Assembly: GCA_903878085.1 (NCBI GenBank)
Contig: CAIRGJ010000055.1
Span: 124,001-188,000, forward strand
DNA: 64,000 nt
From: an uncultured Hyphomicrobiales bacterium
Lineage (GTDB): Bacteria > Pseudomonadota > Alphaproteobacteria > Rhizobiales > Xanthobacteraceae
Direction: 5' to 3'
The notes beneath the pieces are model-generated. The model did no database searches. It saw only the letters and a program-made list of their open reading frames with translations, and had not been told where the DNA came from. This document shows positions 44,171 to 52,899 of this stretch, in pieces; within the stretch, counting starts at the first letter, position 1; every line of letters begins with the position of its first letter. Position numbers and translations under genes: made by a program.

Positions 44171-46036
44171 ATGAGTCTAACTCAGGCTCTTTCGGCGGCA
44201 ATTTCGGGACTGAAGGCCAACCAGGCCGGTTTGGCGCTGGTCTCGGCCAACGTCGCCAATGCCAACACCCCGGGCTACATCCGCAAGACGGTCTCGCAGG
44301 TTGCCACCGCGGGCAACGATACCGGCATCAGCGTCAACGTTACCGGTATTCAGCGCGAACTCGATACCTACGTGCAGCGCCAATTGCGGGTGGAGAATTC
44401 CGGCGCGACTTATGCCGATACGCTCGCTCAGGCCTATAAGCAATTGCAGGACGTATACGGGACGCCGGGGTCCGGCAACACGCTGGAAAGCGTCTACAAC
44501 AGCTTCACCACGGCCCTGCAAACATTATCGAGCAGCCCAGACGATCCGGCTGCGCGCAGCGCGGTAATCAGCGCCGCGCAGTTGTTGACGCAGCAGCTCA
44601 ACCAATCGAGCCACAGCATCCAGGCTTTGCGTGGTGACGCCGAGCTTGGCATCTCCGATGCGGTGACCAAGGCCAACCAGGCGATGAGTCAAATCGCCAG
44701 CCTCAATCTAAGAATTGCCGCTTCCCCCGCCGCCGATGGCGCTACCGCTACGCTGATGGATCAGCGCGATACCTATGTCGATCAACTGTCGCAGTTGATG
44801 GACATCAACGTTATCAAGAATACAGATGGCCAGATTTCCATTTTCACCAATTCGGGCATTCAACTAGTCGGTACCCAAGCGTCGAAGATCAATTTCAACC
44901 CGCAGGGCATGATGACTGCGGCTGCTACTTGGAGCGCGGATCCGACCAAGTGCACGGTCGGCACACTCTCGCTGCTCTCGCCAAACGGCAGTTCGGTCGA
45001 TTTGATCGAGTCGCATTCCGTCCGTTCGGGGAAGATCGCGGCCTATCTGCAGATGCGCGATCAGGAACTGGTGCAGGCTCAAAGCCAGATCGATGCGGTC
45101 GCTGCCGGCATGGCCAGTGCGCTGTCGGACAAGACCACCGCCGGCACCAGTGCGACGTCGGGCCTGCAGAATGGATTCGACGTCGACATTAGCGGCATGT
45201 CGGCCGGCAACAAGATTACAATCAACTACACAGATTCGCTGACCCAAACGGCCCACACCATCTCTCTTGTCCGGGTCGACGATACAACCGCCTTGCCGTT
45301 GTCCAATGACGCGACCGCTTCGCCGAACGACAAGGTGGTCGGCGTCAATTTTGCCGGCGGCATCGGCTCGGTAATGGCGCAGATCACCGCGGCGCTCGGC
45401 GGCACCGGATTGGTGGCGTCGAACCCCTCCGGCAACACGCTGGAAGTGCTTGACGATGGCGCCGGCAACATCGTCGATGTCACGTCCGTGTCGACGACCA
45501 AAACCGCGACTTCACTGCTCGGCGGCAGCGCCGAACTGCCGTTTTTCACCGATGGCACGCAGCCTTATACCGGGGCAACAACCGCGCTGGGTTCGCAGAG
45601 CATCGGCTTTGCCGGGCGCATTTCAATCAATGCGGCGCTGCTGGCCGATCCGTCGAAACTCGTCAGCTATCAGACTGGCACTGCGGCCGGCGACAGCACG
45701 CGCCCGGATTTCATTTTTCAACAGCTCACGGCCGGTTCGCTGCAATTTTCGCCGGATACCGGCATCGGCAGCGCCAGCACGCCATTTTCAGGTTCGATCT
45801 CGAAGTTCCTGCGGCAGGTCATCAGCCAGCAGGGCGAAGCCGCTGACTCCGCTAACAATCTCAAGCAGGGCCAGGACGTGGTGTTGTCCTCTTTGCAGCA
45901 GCGTTTCAACGATGGCTCTAGCGTGAACGTCGACCAGGAGATGGCGACGTTGCTGACGTTGCAGAACGCCTACGCTGCCAATGCGCGGGTGCTGTCGACG
46001 GTCAAGGACATGTTCGACACTTTGATGAAGATGTGA
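44171..46036 (+). CDS. flgK: Hook-associated protein 1 FlgK
   Basis: This 621-residue hook-filament junction protein has the N-terminus SLTQALSAAISGLKANQAGL and SANVANANTPGYIRKTV, the typical FlgK/axial motif with 'NTPGY'. The C-terminus is EMATLLTLQNAYAANARVLS followed by VKDMFDTLMKM. The central domain has a YxD/GT-rich surface. The gene lies 40 bases after flgE and 7 bases before flgL, clearly co-transcribed. Confidence 0.93.
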   Translation: MSLTQALSAAISGLKANQAGLALVSANVANANTPGYIRKTVSQVATAGNDTGISVNVTGIQRELDTYVQRQLRVENSGATYADTLAQAYKQLQDVYGTPGSGNTLESVYNSFTTALQTLSSSPDDPAARSAVISAAQLLTQQLNQSSHSIQALRGDAELGISDAVTKANQAMSQIASLNLRIAASPAADGATATLMDQRDTYVDQLSQLMDINVIKNTDGQISIFTNSGIQLVGTQASKINFNPQGMMTAAATWSADPTKCTVGTLSLLSPNGSSVDLIESHSVRSGKIAAYLQMRDQELVQAQSQIDAVAAGMASALSDKTTAGTSATSGLQNGFDVDISGMSAGNKITINYTDSLTQTAHTISLVRVDDTTALPLSNDATASPNDKVVGVNFAGGIGSVMAQITAALGGTGLVASNPSGNTLEVLDDGAGNIVDVTSVSTTKTATSLLGGSAELPFFTDGTQPYTGATTALGSQSIGFAGRISINAALLADPSKLVSYQTGTAAGDSTRPDFIFQQLTAGSLQFSPDTGIGSASTPFSGSISKFLRQVISQQGEAADSANNLKQGQDVVLSSLQQRFNDGSSVNVDQEMATLLTLQNAYAANARVLSTVKDMFDTLMKM

Positions 46037-46043
46037 GGATGCT

Positions 46044-47549
46044 ATGAGTGTCTCAACAGTCGGTGGCTCAGCGGGAATTGCGATCCAGCAATTGGTCGGC
46101 ATGCGTGCCCAGTTCGACGACTTGCAGCGTCAGCTCAGCACCGGCCAGAAGTCGTCGACTTATGCAGGATTGGGCCTCGACCGCGGCATCACGGTCAGCT
46201 TAAACGCGCAACTCTCGGCGATCGGCGGCTACGACAGCACGATTGCCAATGTGGGCACCCGCATCAATCTGATGAACACGGCGCTCGGCCAGATGACGTC
46301 CATCTCCAGCAATGTGAAGGCGGCGATGGTGCAGGCGAATACCACCGGAAACGGCTTCGGGCCGAGCGTTGCGCAGCAGACCGCACAGTCCTCCCTCGAC
46401 CAATTGCTCAGCTTGCTCAACACTCAGGCTGGTGGCCGTTATCTGTTTTCGGGCCGCGCCACCGACCAGCCGGCGGTCGAAACCACCGACCATATTCTCA
46501 ATGGCGATGGCAGCAAGGCTGGCCTCAAGCAGTTGATTTCCGAGCGCACCCAGGCGGATCTCGGTGCCGACGGCCTCGGCCGCCTGGTGGTCAGCCAGCC
46601 CAGCGCAACCGATGTATCGGTTGCGGAAGATTCGACCTCGCCGTTCGGCTTCAAACTTGCGTCTGTGACGTCAAATCTGAACGGCGCCATCGTCACCGGC
46701 CCAACCGGTTCGCCGGCTTCCTTGGATATCGACTTGTCCGGTGGTAATCCGAACGCCGGAGACACGGTTTCGTTGCGGTTCAATCTGCCCGACGGCACCA
46801 GCCAGAATATGACGCTGACCGCCACCGCCAGTTCGTCCCCAGGGACCGGTCAGTTCAGTATCGGCGCCACGCCGGCCGATACGGCGCTCAATCTGAAGAA
46901 CGCGATCACCGCCGGGGTTTCCACGCTCGGTGCGACGTCGCTTACGGCGGCGTCCGCAGTCGCGGCTTCCAACGACTTCTTTGACGCCGACCTCAATAAT
47001 CCGCCGCAGCGGGTCAATGGTCCGCCATTCAACACGGCCACCAGTATGACCGCCGGCACGGCTGCCAATTCCGTGATCTGGTACACCGGCGAAGCAGGCA
47101 CCGGCTCCGCGCGAGGGACTGCCACTGCCGGTATCGACACGTCTCTGTCGATCTCCTATGGCGCGCGCGCCAACGAGCAGGGTTTTCGTGCCGTCGTGCA
47201 AAACACCGCGACGTTGGCCGCGCTGCCGATATCGGCGAGCGATCCCAACGCGGCGCAGTTGAGCGCGGCGCTCAACCAAAGGCTCAACACCAATCTGAGC
47301 GGCGCACCCGGCGATCAGACTCTCACCAACATCGCGACCGATCTGGCCAGCGCGCAAACGGCGATGAAGGCTGCGAAAGACCGGCACAGCCAGACCAGCG
47401 CGACGCTGGGCGATTTCCTGCAGCAGATCCAGGGCGTTTCGAACGAGCAGGTCGGCACCGAATTGCTGGCATTGCAGACGCGCATGCAGGCTTCGATGCA
47501 GACCACGGCGATGCTGTTTCAGACCAGCCTGGTCAATTATCTAAAATAG
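46044..47549 (+). CDS. flgL: Hook-associated protein 3 FlgL (long form)
   Basis: This 501-residue flagellin-like junction protein is longer than E. coli FlgL (317) because of a variable insertion at about residues 190-350. The N-terminal helix IQQLVGMRAQFDDLQRQLST and the C-terminal helix LLALQTRMQASMQTTAMLFQ frame the fold. It starts 7 bases after the flgK stop, and its 3' end faces flaF with 9 bases between stops. A hypervariable insertion facing outside is typical of filament-type proteins. Confidence 0.88.
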   Translation: MSVSTVGGSAGIAIQQLVGMRAQFDDLQRQLSTGQKSSTYAGLGLDRGITVSLNAQLSAIGGYDSTIANVGTRINLMNTALGQMTSISSNVKAAMVQANTTGNGFGPSVAQQTAQSSLDQLLSLLNTQAGGRYLFSGRATDQPAVETTDHILNGDGSKAGLKQLISERTQADLGADGLGRLVVSQPSATDVSVAEDSTSPFGFKLASVTSNLNGAIVTGPTGSPASLDIDLSGGNPNAGDTVSLRFNLPDGTSQNMTLTATASSSPGTGQFSIGATPADTALNLKNAITAGVSTLGATSLTAASAVAASNDFFDADLNNPPQRVNGPPFNTATSMTAGTAANSVIWYTGEAGTGSARGTATAGIDTSLSISYGARANEQGFRAVVQNTATLAALPISASDPNAAQLSAALNQRLNTNLSGAPGDQTLTNIATDLASAQTAMKAAKDRHSQTSATLGDFLQQIQGVSNEQVGTELLALQTRMQASMQTTAMLFQTSLVNYLK

Positions 47550-47558
47550 CTTGCAGCC

Positions 47559-47957
47559 TCACCCGGCGCTGCTGGTGCGGCTTGGCGGTTCGGCCGCGCG
47601 TGCGATCAGCCCCGCCGCCAGCTCGCGATTAATGCTGATCAGGGAGTCGAGCTTTTCCGGAGTCGGATCGGCCTGGAGCGCGATGGTCTGCTTGAATACG
47701 AATATTCCGAGATTGGCGATATTCTGGCGCACATCGGCGGGCAATGGGTTTTTAGGGCTGGTCGCCGACGTTACAAAGATCGACCACAGCGTGCGGTTAT
47801 TAATCAGCGCCGCGTGTAGCTCCGGGCGGCGGTCATCCCAGCCGTCGCGAATAGCCTGCAGCCGCCTCGCCGCGTCCAACAGCAGATCGGCTTCCAGATC
47901 ACGCGGATTTCCGGTCTGTCTTGCGATCTTGCCGTACGCGTCCGTCGCGTGTCGCAT
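47559..47957 (-). CDS. flaF: FlaF, flagellin synthesis regulator (copy 1)
   Basis: The 132-residue product is typical FlaF: PRDLEADLLLDAARRLQAI, NNRTLWSIFVTSA and NPLPADVRQNIANLGIFVF. In Caulobacter FlaF is needed for flagellin production and secretion and acts together with FlbT on flagellin mRNA or protein. ATG 47957 is internal to the flbT gene (59-base overlap), so the two are co-translated. A second FlaF is encoded at 51156-51524. Confidence 0.9.
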   Translation of the reverse strand: MRHATDAYGKIARQTGNPRDLEADLLLDAARRLQAIRDGWDDRRPELHAALINNRTLWSIFVTSATSPKNPLPADVRQNIANLGIFVFKQTIALQADPTPEKLDSLISINRELAAGLIARAAEPPSRTSSAG

Positions 47958-48333
47958 GATCCAGCAGGTCCTTTTCGTAGGCAATTAGAATCTTTGCGCT
48001 CTTGAGCGCCTTGTACATTTCACCGGCCATGATGTGATTGCTGATCGCTTCGATATGCGGCCACGTGCTGGGCACTGCCTGTACAAGCTCGCGCATCAGC
48101 GTGAAATAGGTCTCGTGGTGCGCGATTGGATCGCGCGCCGTGTACATCAGTTGAACGACGAAATAGATGCGCTTGGCCGGCGTATCCGCCTGAGCCGGCG
48201 TCATGATATCCTTCTCGCGCAGGATCGGCGCTTTGCCTTCGATGAGCAGCCGTGTGCGCTGATCGCCATTGGTGACGATGCATTCGCCGAGGACGAATCG
48301 TTCGCCAGGCTTAAGTTCGACTTTGAGGCCCAT
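47899..48333 (-). CDS. flbT: FlbT, flagellin mRNA-binding regulator
   Basis: This 144-residue post-transcriptional regulator matches FlbT (MGLKVELKPGERFVLGECIV, KAPILREKDIMTPAQADTPA, RIYFVVQLMY). In Caulobacter FlbT binds the flagellin leader and blocks translation until hook assembly. Here it lies 79 bases downstream of flagellin 1 and overlaps flaF. AAGGAG precedes ATG 48333. There is only one flbT but two flagellin/flaF sets in the window. Confidence 0.92.
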   Translation of the reverse strand: MGLKVELKPGERFVLGECIVTNGDQRTRLLIEGKAPILREKDIMTPAQADTPAKRIYFVVQLMYTARDPIAHHETYFTLMRELVQAVPSTWPHIEAISNHIMAGEMYKALKSAKILIAYEKDLLDHATRDGRVRQDRKTDRKSA

Positions 48334-48412
48334 GGGACGCCGCTCCTTGCGGCAAATCGTCAATCGCGGCCGGCGTCGAGAAAGAGTTCTGCCTCGGACC
48401 TAACGCGCTAGG

Positions 48413-49228
48413 TTACTGGAAAAGCTTCAGAACGTTCTGGTCGGCCTGAGAGGCGAGCGATAGCGCCGTGGTCGATAGTTGCTGGCGGGTCTGCAGAGCG
48501 AGAAGGTTCGCGCCTTCCTCGTTGCTGTCGGCGAGCGTAAGCCCGTCAGCGCCGGTGTTCAAGGTATTGATCATCGCCTTGGTAAAATCTTGACGAATTT
48601 GTACGGTTTGTAGATTCGAACTCAGCGCCTGCGATTGCGACCGCAAGGTGACCAGCGACGTCGTCAACTGGGCGCCGGCGGCTGTAATATCGCTGTTGGA
48701 TGCCCAGCTATTGGTCGATGCGCTCATCGCAAGCGCACCGGCAGTTGTGTCGTCATAGCCGCTGATGACGACATTCGAGCTTCCGGTTTCATTGAGCGTG
48801 ATCGTAAGGTTGCTGTTTCCGATCAGGTTAACGCCATTGAAGCCGGAGTCGGAGGAAAGCAGATCGATTTGACCTCGAAGCGCATCGTATTGCGCGGCCA
48901 GAGTGGCGCGCACGGTGGGATCGGTCGTCTGTTGTGCCTGACTGACCAGGGATTGGGCCGACTGAACCAGCTTGGTGATCGCCGTGATGCCGTTGTTGGC
49001 GGCTTGGATGGTGTTGATGCCGGTCGTCATGGTGTCGAGCAGCGCATTGAGGTCGTTAGCGCGGACATTCAGGCCCTGGGCCGTGAAGTAATTGATCGGA
49101 TTATCGAGCGCGGAATTGACCCGCTTGCCGGTGGCAAGCTTTGTCTGCGTGGACGTGATCAGCTCCGACGTCTGCTGCAATTGCAGAAGATTGGATCGAA
49201 CGCCGCTCGAGAGAACAATATCGCTCAT
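48413..49228 (-). CDS. Flagellin 1
   Basis: This short flagellin of 271 residues lacks the outer D2/D3 domains, as in many alphaproteobacteria. The N-terminus SDIVLSSGVRSNLLQLQQTS with KLATGKRVNSALDNP is the D0/D1 helix. The C-terminus EGANLLALQTRQQLSTTALS with LASQADQNVLKLFQ completes the core. It is about three-quarters identical by eye to flagellin 2 and differs most in the central strand region (130-170). FlbT and FlaF follow on the same strand. Confidence 0.93.
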   Translation of the reverse strand: MSDIVLSSGVRSNLLQLQQTSELITSTQTKLATGKRVNSALDNPINYFTAQGLNVRANDLNALLDTMTTGINTIQAANNGITAITKLVQSAQSLVSQAQQTTDPTVRATLAAQYDALRGQIDLLSSDSGFNGVNLIGNSNLTITLNETGSSNVVISGYDDTTAGALAMSASTNSWASNSDITAAGAQLTTSLVTLRSQSQALSSNLQTVQIRQDFTKAMINTLNTGADGLTLADSNEEGANLLALQTRQQLSTTALSLASQADQNVLKLFQ

Positions 49229-49311
49229 GGCAGACTCCTTGCCTGCGTGGTCAAATCGCTTGACGGCGATAATGAATTGTTAGGGTTGATGGAACGTTAA
49301 TGACCGTGACA

Positions 49312-49330
49312 TTAATCAATAATTAACCAT
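49312..49330. promoter_or_regulatory. CtrA box TTAA-N7-TTAACCAT upstream of flagellin 1
   Basis: TTAATCAATAATTAACCAT has two TTAA half-sites separated by exactly seven bases, and the second is part of the TTAACCAT octamer. It lies about 85-100 bases before the leftward flagellin gene. A further TTAACCAT on the minus strand is at 49425-49432. Regulation by CtrA is inferred. Confidence 0.6.
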
Positions 49331-49481
49331 GAGTGTTCCGCGCCTGAAAAATAGCATCATTGGGCGCGCTTGGCGGAGCTGCGGGAAGTAGGGAGGTCTC
49401 TGAAGCGACACCAATCCGAAACCTATGGTTAACGCTTCATGTGGAACAATGAACGGGGCGGCCTGCTGTGCGGCCAAATAC

Positions 49482-49507
49482 AGCTTCCACCATCCAGGGT
49501 GGAAGCT
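49482..49507. repeat. 10-bp inverted repeat in the asnB-like leader
   Basis: AGCTTCCACC and GGTGGAAGCT enclose six bases (ATCCAG), 35 bases before the asnB-like start. No T-run follows, so it may be an operator or RNA hairpin rather than a terminator. Confidence 0.5.
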
Positions 49508-49541
49508 TGGCGTCTGAGAATTCCCCCGAAGGAAGACTGCA

Positions 49542-51140
49542 ATGTGCGGAATCGCGGTAGCGATCGACTGGCCGGATCGCGAAGCGGTTGTTCGGCAACT
49601 CATTGGCGGGATTCTCCACCGGGGAGATATAACGGACCCAATCTTCTCTCCGCGGCTCAATAGCGCGATGTGCACGCGTCGCCTGCGTATCGTCGATGCC
49701 GAACACGCCATTCAACCCCAGCTTTCGTCCGATGGGCGTATCGCGGTCGCATTCAACGGCGAAATCTACAATTACCGCGAGTTGAGGCGCGATCTGCAAG
49801 AGCATGGCATCGTCTTCAAGACGGAGTCGGACACCGAGGTCCTCGCGAACGCTTTGCAGGCCTGGGGGCCGGCAGCGCTCGGCAAGTTCGTAGGGATGTT
49901 TGCCTTCGTTGCGATCGATACGGTCACCGGGAGCTTTCTCGCGGCGCGCGACCCGTTTGGCGTTAAGCCGCTTTACGTTATTCAGTCGAAATCCAGCTAC
50001 TTGTTCTGCTCCGAGATGCGACCGTTACTTGACGCCGCCGAGGTTGGCGACGTCATGCTGTTGCCGCCAGGCTATATGTTAAGCCGCAATACCTGCGCGC
50101 CTTTCGCGACCTCCATTGGCGTGCCGACGATTGCGCCTCTGGCGGGCGGCGCGAGATCGCTAGATGGCCTTCTCAGCGATGCGGTGCAGACGCGTCTGCC
50201 GGACAATCTTCCGGTCGCAACCATGTTCAGCGGCGGTATCGACAGTACGCTGATCGCGCACTACACGCGCCGCTTTCGTCCAGAAGCGCCAGGCTATTTC
50301 GTCGGTGGTCAAAATGCGCCGGACTATCGATACGCTGCTGAATACGCCGATCGGACCGGCTTCGACCTTCGTTGCGTGCCGTTCGACGCGGATAGCGATC
50401 AGGTCTTTTCGCTGATCGACGATGTTGTCGCCATTACCGAGTCTTTTGAGCCGAATTTGGTTCGCGGCGCAGTCTGCTCGCTTGCCGTTTCGGAGAGAAT
50501 TCACAAAGACGGCTTTCGCGTCGCCTTGTGCGGGGAGGGCGCCGACGAATTGTTCTGCGGGTACCCGCCGCTCGAAATCGCCTTCCAGGATGACATTGTC
50601 GTAGGCCAGTCGCTGCGGAACGAATGTCTCAGCCTCATGCATCGCATCAGCCTGCAGCGGGTCGATCGATGTTCGATGCACTATCAACTCGAGACCCGAG
50701 AGCCATTTCTCGATCCGTCGGTCGTGAACTTCGCCCTGAATGCCGATCCGTCAGCGCTTGTGGGTAACGTCGGCGGCCAGGTCGTCGGCAAGAAAGTTCT
50801 TCGGGAGATCTACGATCTCTATCCCGACGAGCTTCCGGCCCTCATTCGGGATCGCACGAAAGTGCCCTTCGGTGAGGGCGCGGGGCTTGACGCGACGCCG
50901 GAGGACTCGTCTTGGAAGGCTCGCTTCCACGAGGCTACCAGTGAGCAGGATTTCAGCGACGGGAAAAAGGAATTCGCGGCGTTCGGAATCCAGACGCGGG
51001 AAGAACTCTTCTATATTCGCAAGCTTGCGAGGTCGATGGACATCAGCCGCGTGCCGCATCTGCGGGGCCGCGCTTCGATAGCTTTCCCGGTCGAGAAATA
51101 TCGCGAGAAGCTCAAGGCCTACGCGTACGCCAGCCTTTAG
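49542..51140 (+). CDS. Asparagine synthetase (glutamine-hydrolysing)-like amidotransferase
   Basis: The 532-residue product starts with the glutaminase nucleophile Cys2 (MCGIAVAIDWPD). FNGEIYNYRELRRDL and RDPFGVKPLYV complete the class II amidotransferase domain. The synthetase half has the PP-loop MFSGGIDSTLIAHY and the signature LCGEGADELFCGYPP. It is shorter than housekeeping AsnB. It lies alone between two flagellin modules on the opposite strand. AsnB-like enzymes outside amino-acid metabolism often amidate glycans or peptides, so flagellin glycan modification is a thought. No other glycan-biosynthesis gene is adjacent. GAAGGAAGAC precedes the start. Confidence 0.83.
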   Translation: MCGIAVAIDWPDREAVVRQLIGGILHRGDITDPIFSPRLNSAMCTRRLRIVDAEHAIQPQLSSDGRIAVAFNGEIYNYRELRRDLQEHGIVFKTESDTEVLANALQAWGPAALGKFVGMFAFVAIDTVTGSFLAARDPFGVKPLYVIQSKSSYLFCSEMRPLLDAAEVGDVMLLPPGYMLSRNTCAPFATSIGVPTIAPLAGGARSLDGLLSDAVQTRLPDNLPVATMFSGGIDSTLIAHYTRRFRPEAPGYFVGGQNAPDYRYAAEYADRTGFDLRCVPFDADSDQVFSLIDDVVAITESFEPNLVRGAVCSLAVSERIHKDGFRVALCGEGADELFCGYPPLEIAFQDDIVVGQSLRNECLSLMHRISLQRVDRCSMHYQLETREPFLDPSVVNFALNADPSALVGNVGGQVVGKKVLREIYDLYPDELPALIRDRTKVPFGEGAGLDATPEDSSWKARFHEATSEQDFSDGKKEFAAFGIQTREELFYIRKLARSMDISRVPHLRGRASIAFPVEKYREKLKAYAYASL

Positions 51141-51155
51141 GCTGGCCTCGGTAGG

Positions 51156-51524
51156 TCAGGCGGCGCTGGCCAGCCCGGCGGCAAGGTTGCGGTTGATCTC
51201 GATCAGGGGGGATATTTTTTCCGGTTTTGGCTCCGCCAAGATCGCGATCGTGTGCTTCATCACGAAAATTCCCAGGTTCGCCACGTTTTGCCTGATGGCC
51301 TGTGGCAATGGGTTATCGGATTTAGTCACTGTCGAAATGAAGATGGTCCAAAGCATGCGATTGTAGCGAAGTGCATCGTTAAGGTCATTGGCGCTTTTCA
51401 ATTCCCAATTGTCCTGAACTTTCAGCAGCCGAAGGGCGGCGTCCAGGAGCAAATCGGCTTCCGTAGCGCGCGGGGAGGCAATCTTCTCTGAAACCGTCTT
51501 ATAGAGGCGCGTGGCACTGTACAT
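51156..51524 (-). CDS. flaF: FlaF paralog (copy 2)
   Basis: The 122-residue product aligns end to end with FlaF 1: EADLLLDAALRLLKVQDNWE, RYNRMLWTIFISTVTKSDN, PLPQAIRQNVANLGIFVMKH and PLIEINRNLAAGLASA. It differs mainly in the first 25 residues. It lies downstream of flagellin 2, with a strong terminator between, so it should have its own promoter. TTAACCAT occurs 145-152 bases upstream but on the plus strand. No second flbT accompanies it. AGAAGGTGGA precedes the ATG. Dedicated pairing with flagellin 2 is likely by context. Confidence 0.87.
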   Translation of the reverse strand: MYSATRLYKTVSEKIASPRATEADLLLDAALRLLKVQDNWELKSANDLNDALRYNRMLWTIFISTVTKSDNPLPQAIRQNVANLGIFVMKHTIAILAEPKPEKISPLIEINRNLAAGLASAA

Positions 51525-51668
51525 AAACTAATTCCACCTTCTCGTCGCAGGCTGAAGCCGAACGTATCGTCCTATTATTAATAATGAATTTTGGACGCGC
51601 GCGGATTGCCTTCGTTTTGCGCAAGGCAGATTGTTGTGTCTGACGACATATTATCCAGCAACCATTGA

Positions 51669-51676
51669 TTAACCAT
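51669..51676 (+). promoter_or_regulatory. CtrA-like half-site TTAACCAT between flagellin 2 and flaF2
   Basis: The octamer lies about 150 bases upstream of flaF2 and just beyond the flagellin 2 terminator. Its orientation is opposite to flaF2. Motif evidence only. Confidence 0.35.
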
Positions 51677-51688
51677 AAGCGCGAAACC

Positions 51689-51720
51689 AAAAAAAAAACG
51701 GCGGCCCGAAGGCCGCCGCT
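51689..51720 (-). terminator. Rho-independent terminator of flagellin 2
   Basis: CGGCGGCC / GGCCGCCG with a CGAA loop (TTCG on the transcribed strand) is followed on the minus strand by ten T residues. It lies 23 bases beyond the flagellin 2 stop and is among the strongest terminators in the window. Flagellin 1 has no equivalent, in keeping with its read-through into flbT-flaF. Confidence 0.93.
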
Positions 51721-51742
51721 TGAGCTTGGACTATTCCGAGGC

Positions 51743-52564
51743 TTACTGGAACAGCTTCAGAACGTTCTGATCGGCCTGCGACGCGAGCGACAGGGCGGTC
51801 GTCGACAGCTGCTGGCGGGTCTGCAACGCGAGCAGGTTGGCGCCTTCCTGGTTCGAATCGGCCAGGGTAAGATCGGCTGAGCCGGTCTGCAGCGTGTTGA
51901 TGGTCGCCTTGGTGAAGTCCTGACGAACCTGAACGGTCGTCAAGCTGGCACCGAGAGCCTGCGACTCCGAACGCAGCGAGGTGAGCGCTGTGGTCAGGGC
52001 GGTGCTGGCCGCAGAAATGTCGGAGGTGCCAGCCCAGGAGTTGGTCGAGTTAGCGATGCTGAGCGGGGCGTTGTTGGCGTTGGTGTAGTTGACGCCGACC
52101 ACGGCCGTGCTGGAGGTGTTGGTTTCGTTCAGCTTGACGGTCAGGGTGTCGCCACCAAGCAGGTTGATGCCGTTGAAGCCCGAGTCACTGGCGAGCTGGC
52201 CGACCTGGGTCAGAAGGGCGTCGAACTGCGTGGCAAGGCTGGCGCGGACCGTCGTGTCGGAGGTCTGCTGGGCCTGGCTGGTCAACGACTGCGCCGACTG
52301 CACCAGTTTGGTGATCGCCGAGATGCCGTTGTTGGCCGCCTGAATCGTGTTGATACCGTTGGACATCGAGTCCAGCAGGTTGCTCAGGTCGTTGGCGCGG
52401 TTATTGAGGCCCTGCGCAGTGAAGAAGTTGTTCGGATTATCGAGGGCCGAGTTGACGCGCTTGCCGGTCGCAAGCTTGGTCTGGGTGGACCCGATCAGGT
52501 CCGAAGTCTGCTGCAACTGCAGCAAGTTCGAACGCACGCCGGAGGAAAGAACGATGTCGGACAT
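51743..52564 (-). CDS. Flagellin 2
   Basis: This 273-residue flagellin is paralogous to flagellin 1, with identical opening SDIVLSSGVRSNLLQLQQTS and closing LASQADQNVLKLFQ. Changes concentrate at 130-175 (TVKLNETNTSSTAVVGVNYT). Being followed by a strong terminator and having only ordinary leader elements, it is probably the more abundant filament subunit, but that is inference. AAGGTACTAAG precedes the ATG. TTAACCAT lies 107 bases upstream on the coding strand. Confidence 0.93.
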   Translation of the reverse strand: MSDIVLSSGVRSNLLQLQQTSDLIGSTQTKLATGKRVNSALDNPNNFFTAQGLNNRANDLSNLLDSMSNGINTIQAANNGISAITKLVQSAQSLTSQAQQTSDTTVRASLATQFDALLTQVGQLASDSGFNGINLLGGDTLTVKLNETNTSSTAVVGVNYTNANNAPLSIANSTNSWAGTSDISAASTALTTALTSLRSESQALGASLTTVQVRQDFTKATINTLQTGSADLTLADSNQEGANLLALQTRQQLSTTALSLASQADQNVLKLFQ

Positions 52565-52899
52565 CTTAGTACCTTTCTGGGTCTATTTGCCGTACTGGCA
52601 GTTTCGCGTAAGCGATCCCGTGGATCGGCTAATGTCTTCGCACACGGCTCCAAACGACACGTAAAAAATCATGGTTAATGACTTATGCTTCGTGGCGGAT
52701 CTCGTTAACGTTTGAGTCAAAAGGTATAGGCGCAGCGCGGTCGACGCGGGGAAGTTAAAGCGCGACAAACTCGCGCTCAAAAAGCCGCTTCACAACGCGG
52801 AGCGAACTGGCGAGCCGATACAGCGCGCCGGAAATAGCGCATTAACAATTTCCTAATGCACACGAATTCTTAACTGTCGCGGCTTATGTTTTGCGCGTC
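52565..52899. other. Divergent intergenic region, flagellin 2 / repeat protein (335 bp)
   Basis: No gene is supported. It contains the TTAACCAT site at 52671-52678 (minus) for flagellin 2, and an imperfect TTAACAATTTCCTAA (TTAA-N7-CTAA) about 45 bases before the rightward 198-residue gene. Confidence 0.5.
52671..52678 (-). promoter_or_regulatory. CtrA-like half-site TTAACCAT upstream of flagellin 2
   Basis: The minus-strand octamer lies 107 bases before the flagellin 2 start, a distance similar to the sites before fliL (107) and coiled-coil gene A (98). Motif evidence only. Confidence 0.42.

Larger units (their letters stand above)
49229..49541. other. Divergent intergenic region, flagellin 1 / asnB-like (313 bp)
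   Basis: No gene. It contains a canonical TTAA-N7-TTAA box (49312-49326), a minus-strand TTAACCAT (49425-49432) and a 10-bp inverted repeat in front of the asnB-like start. No sigma-54 promoter with good spacing was found on either strand. Confidence 0.6.

Noticed and set aside
49441-49541. Sigma-54 promoter before the AsnB-like gene (CTTGGCGTCTGAG)
   Set aside because: No -12 GC element occurs at the required distance.
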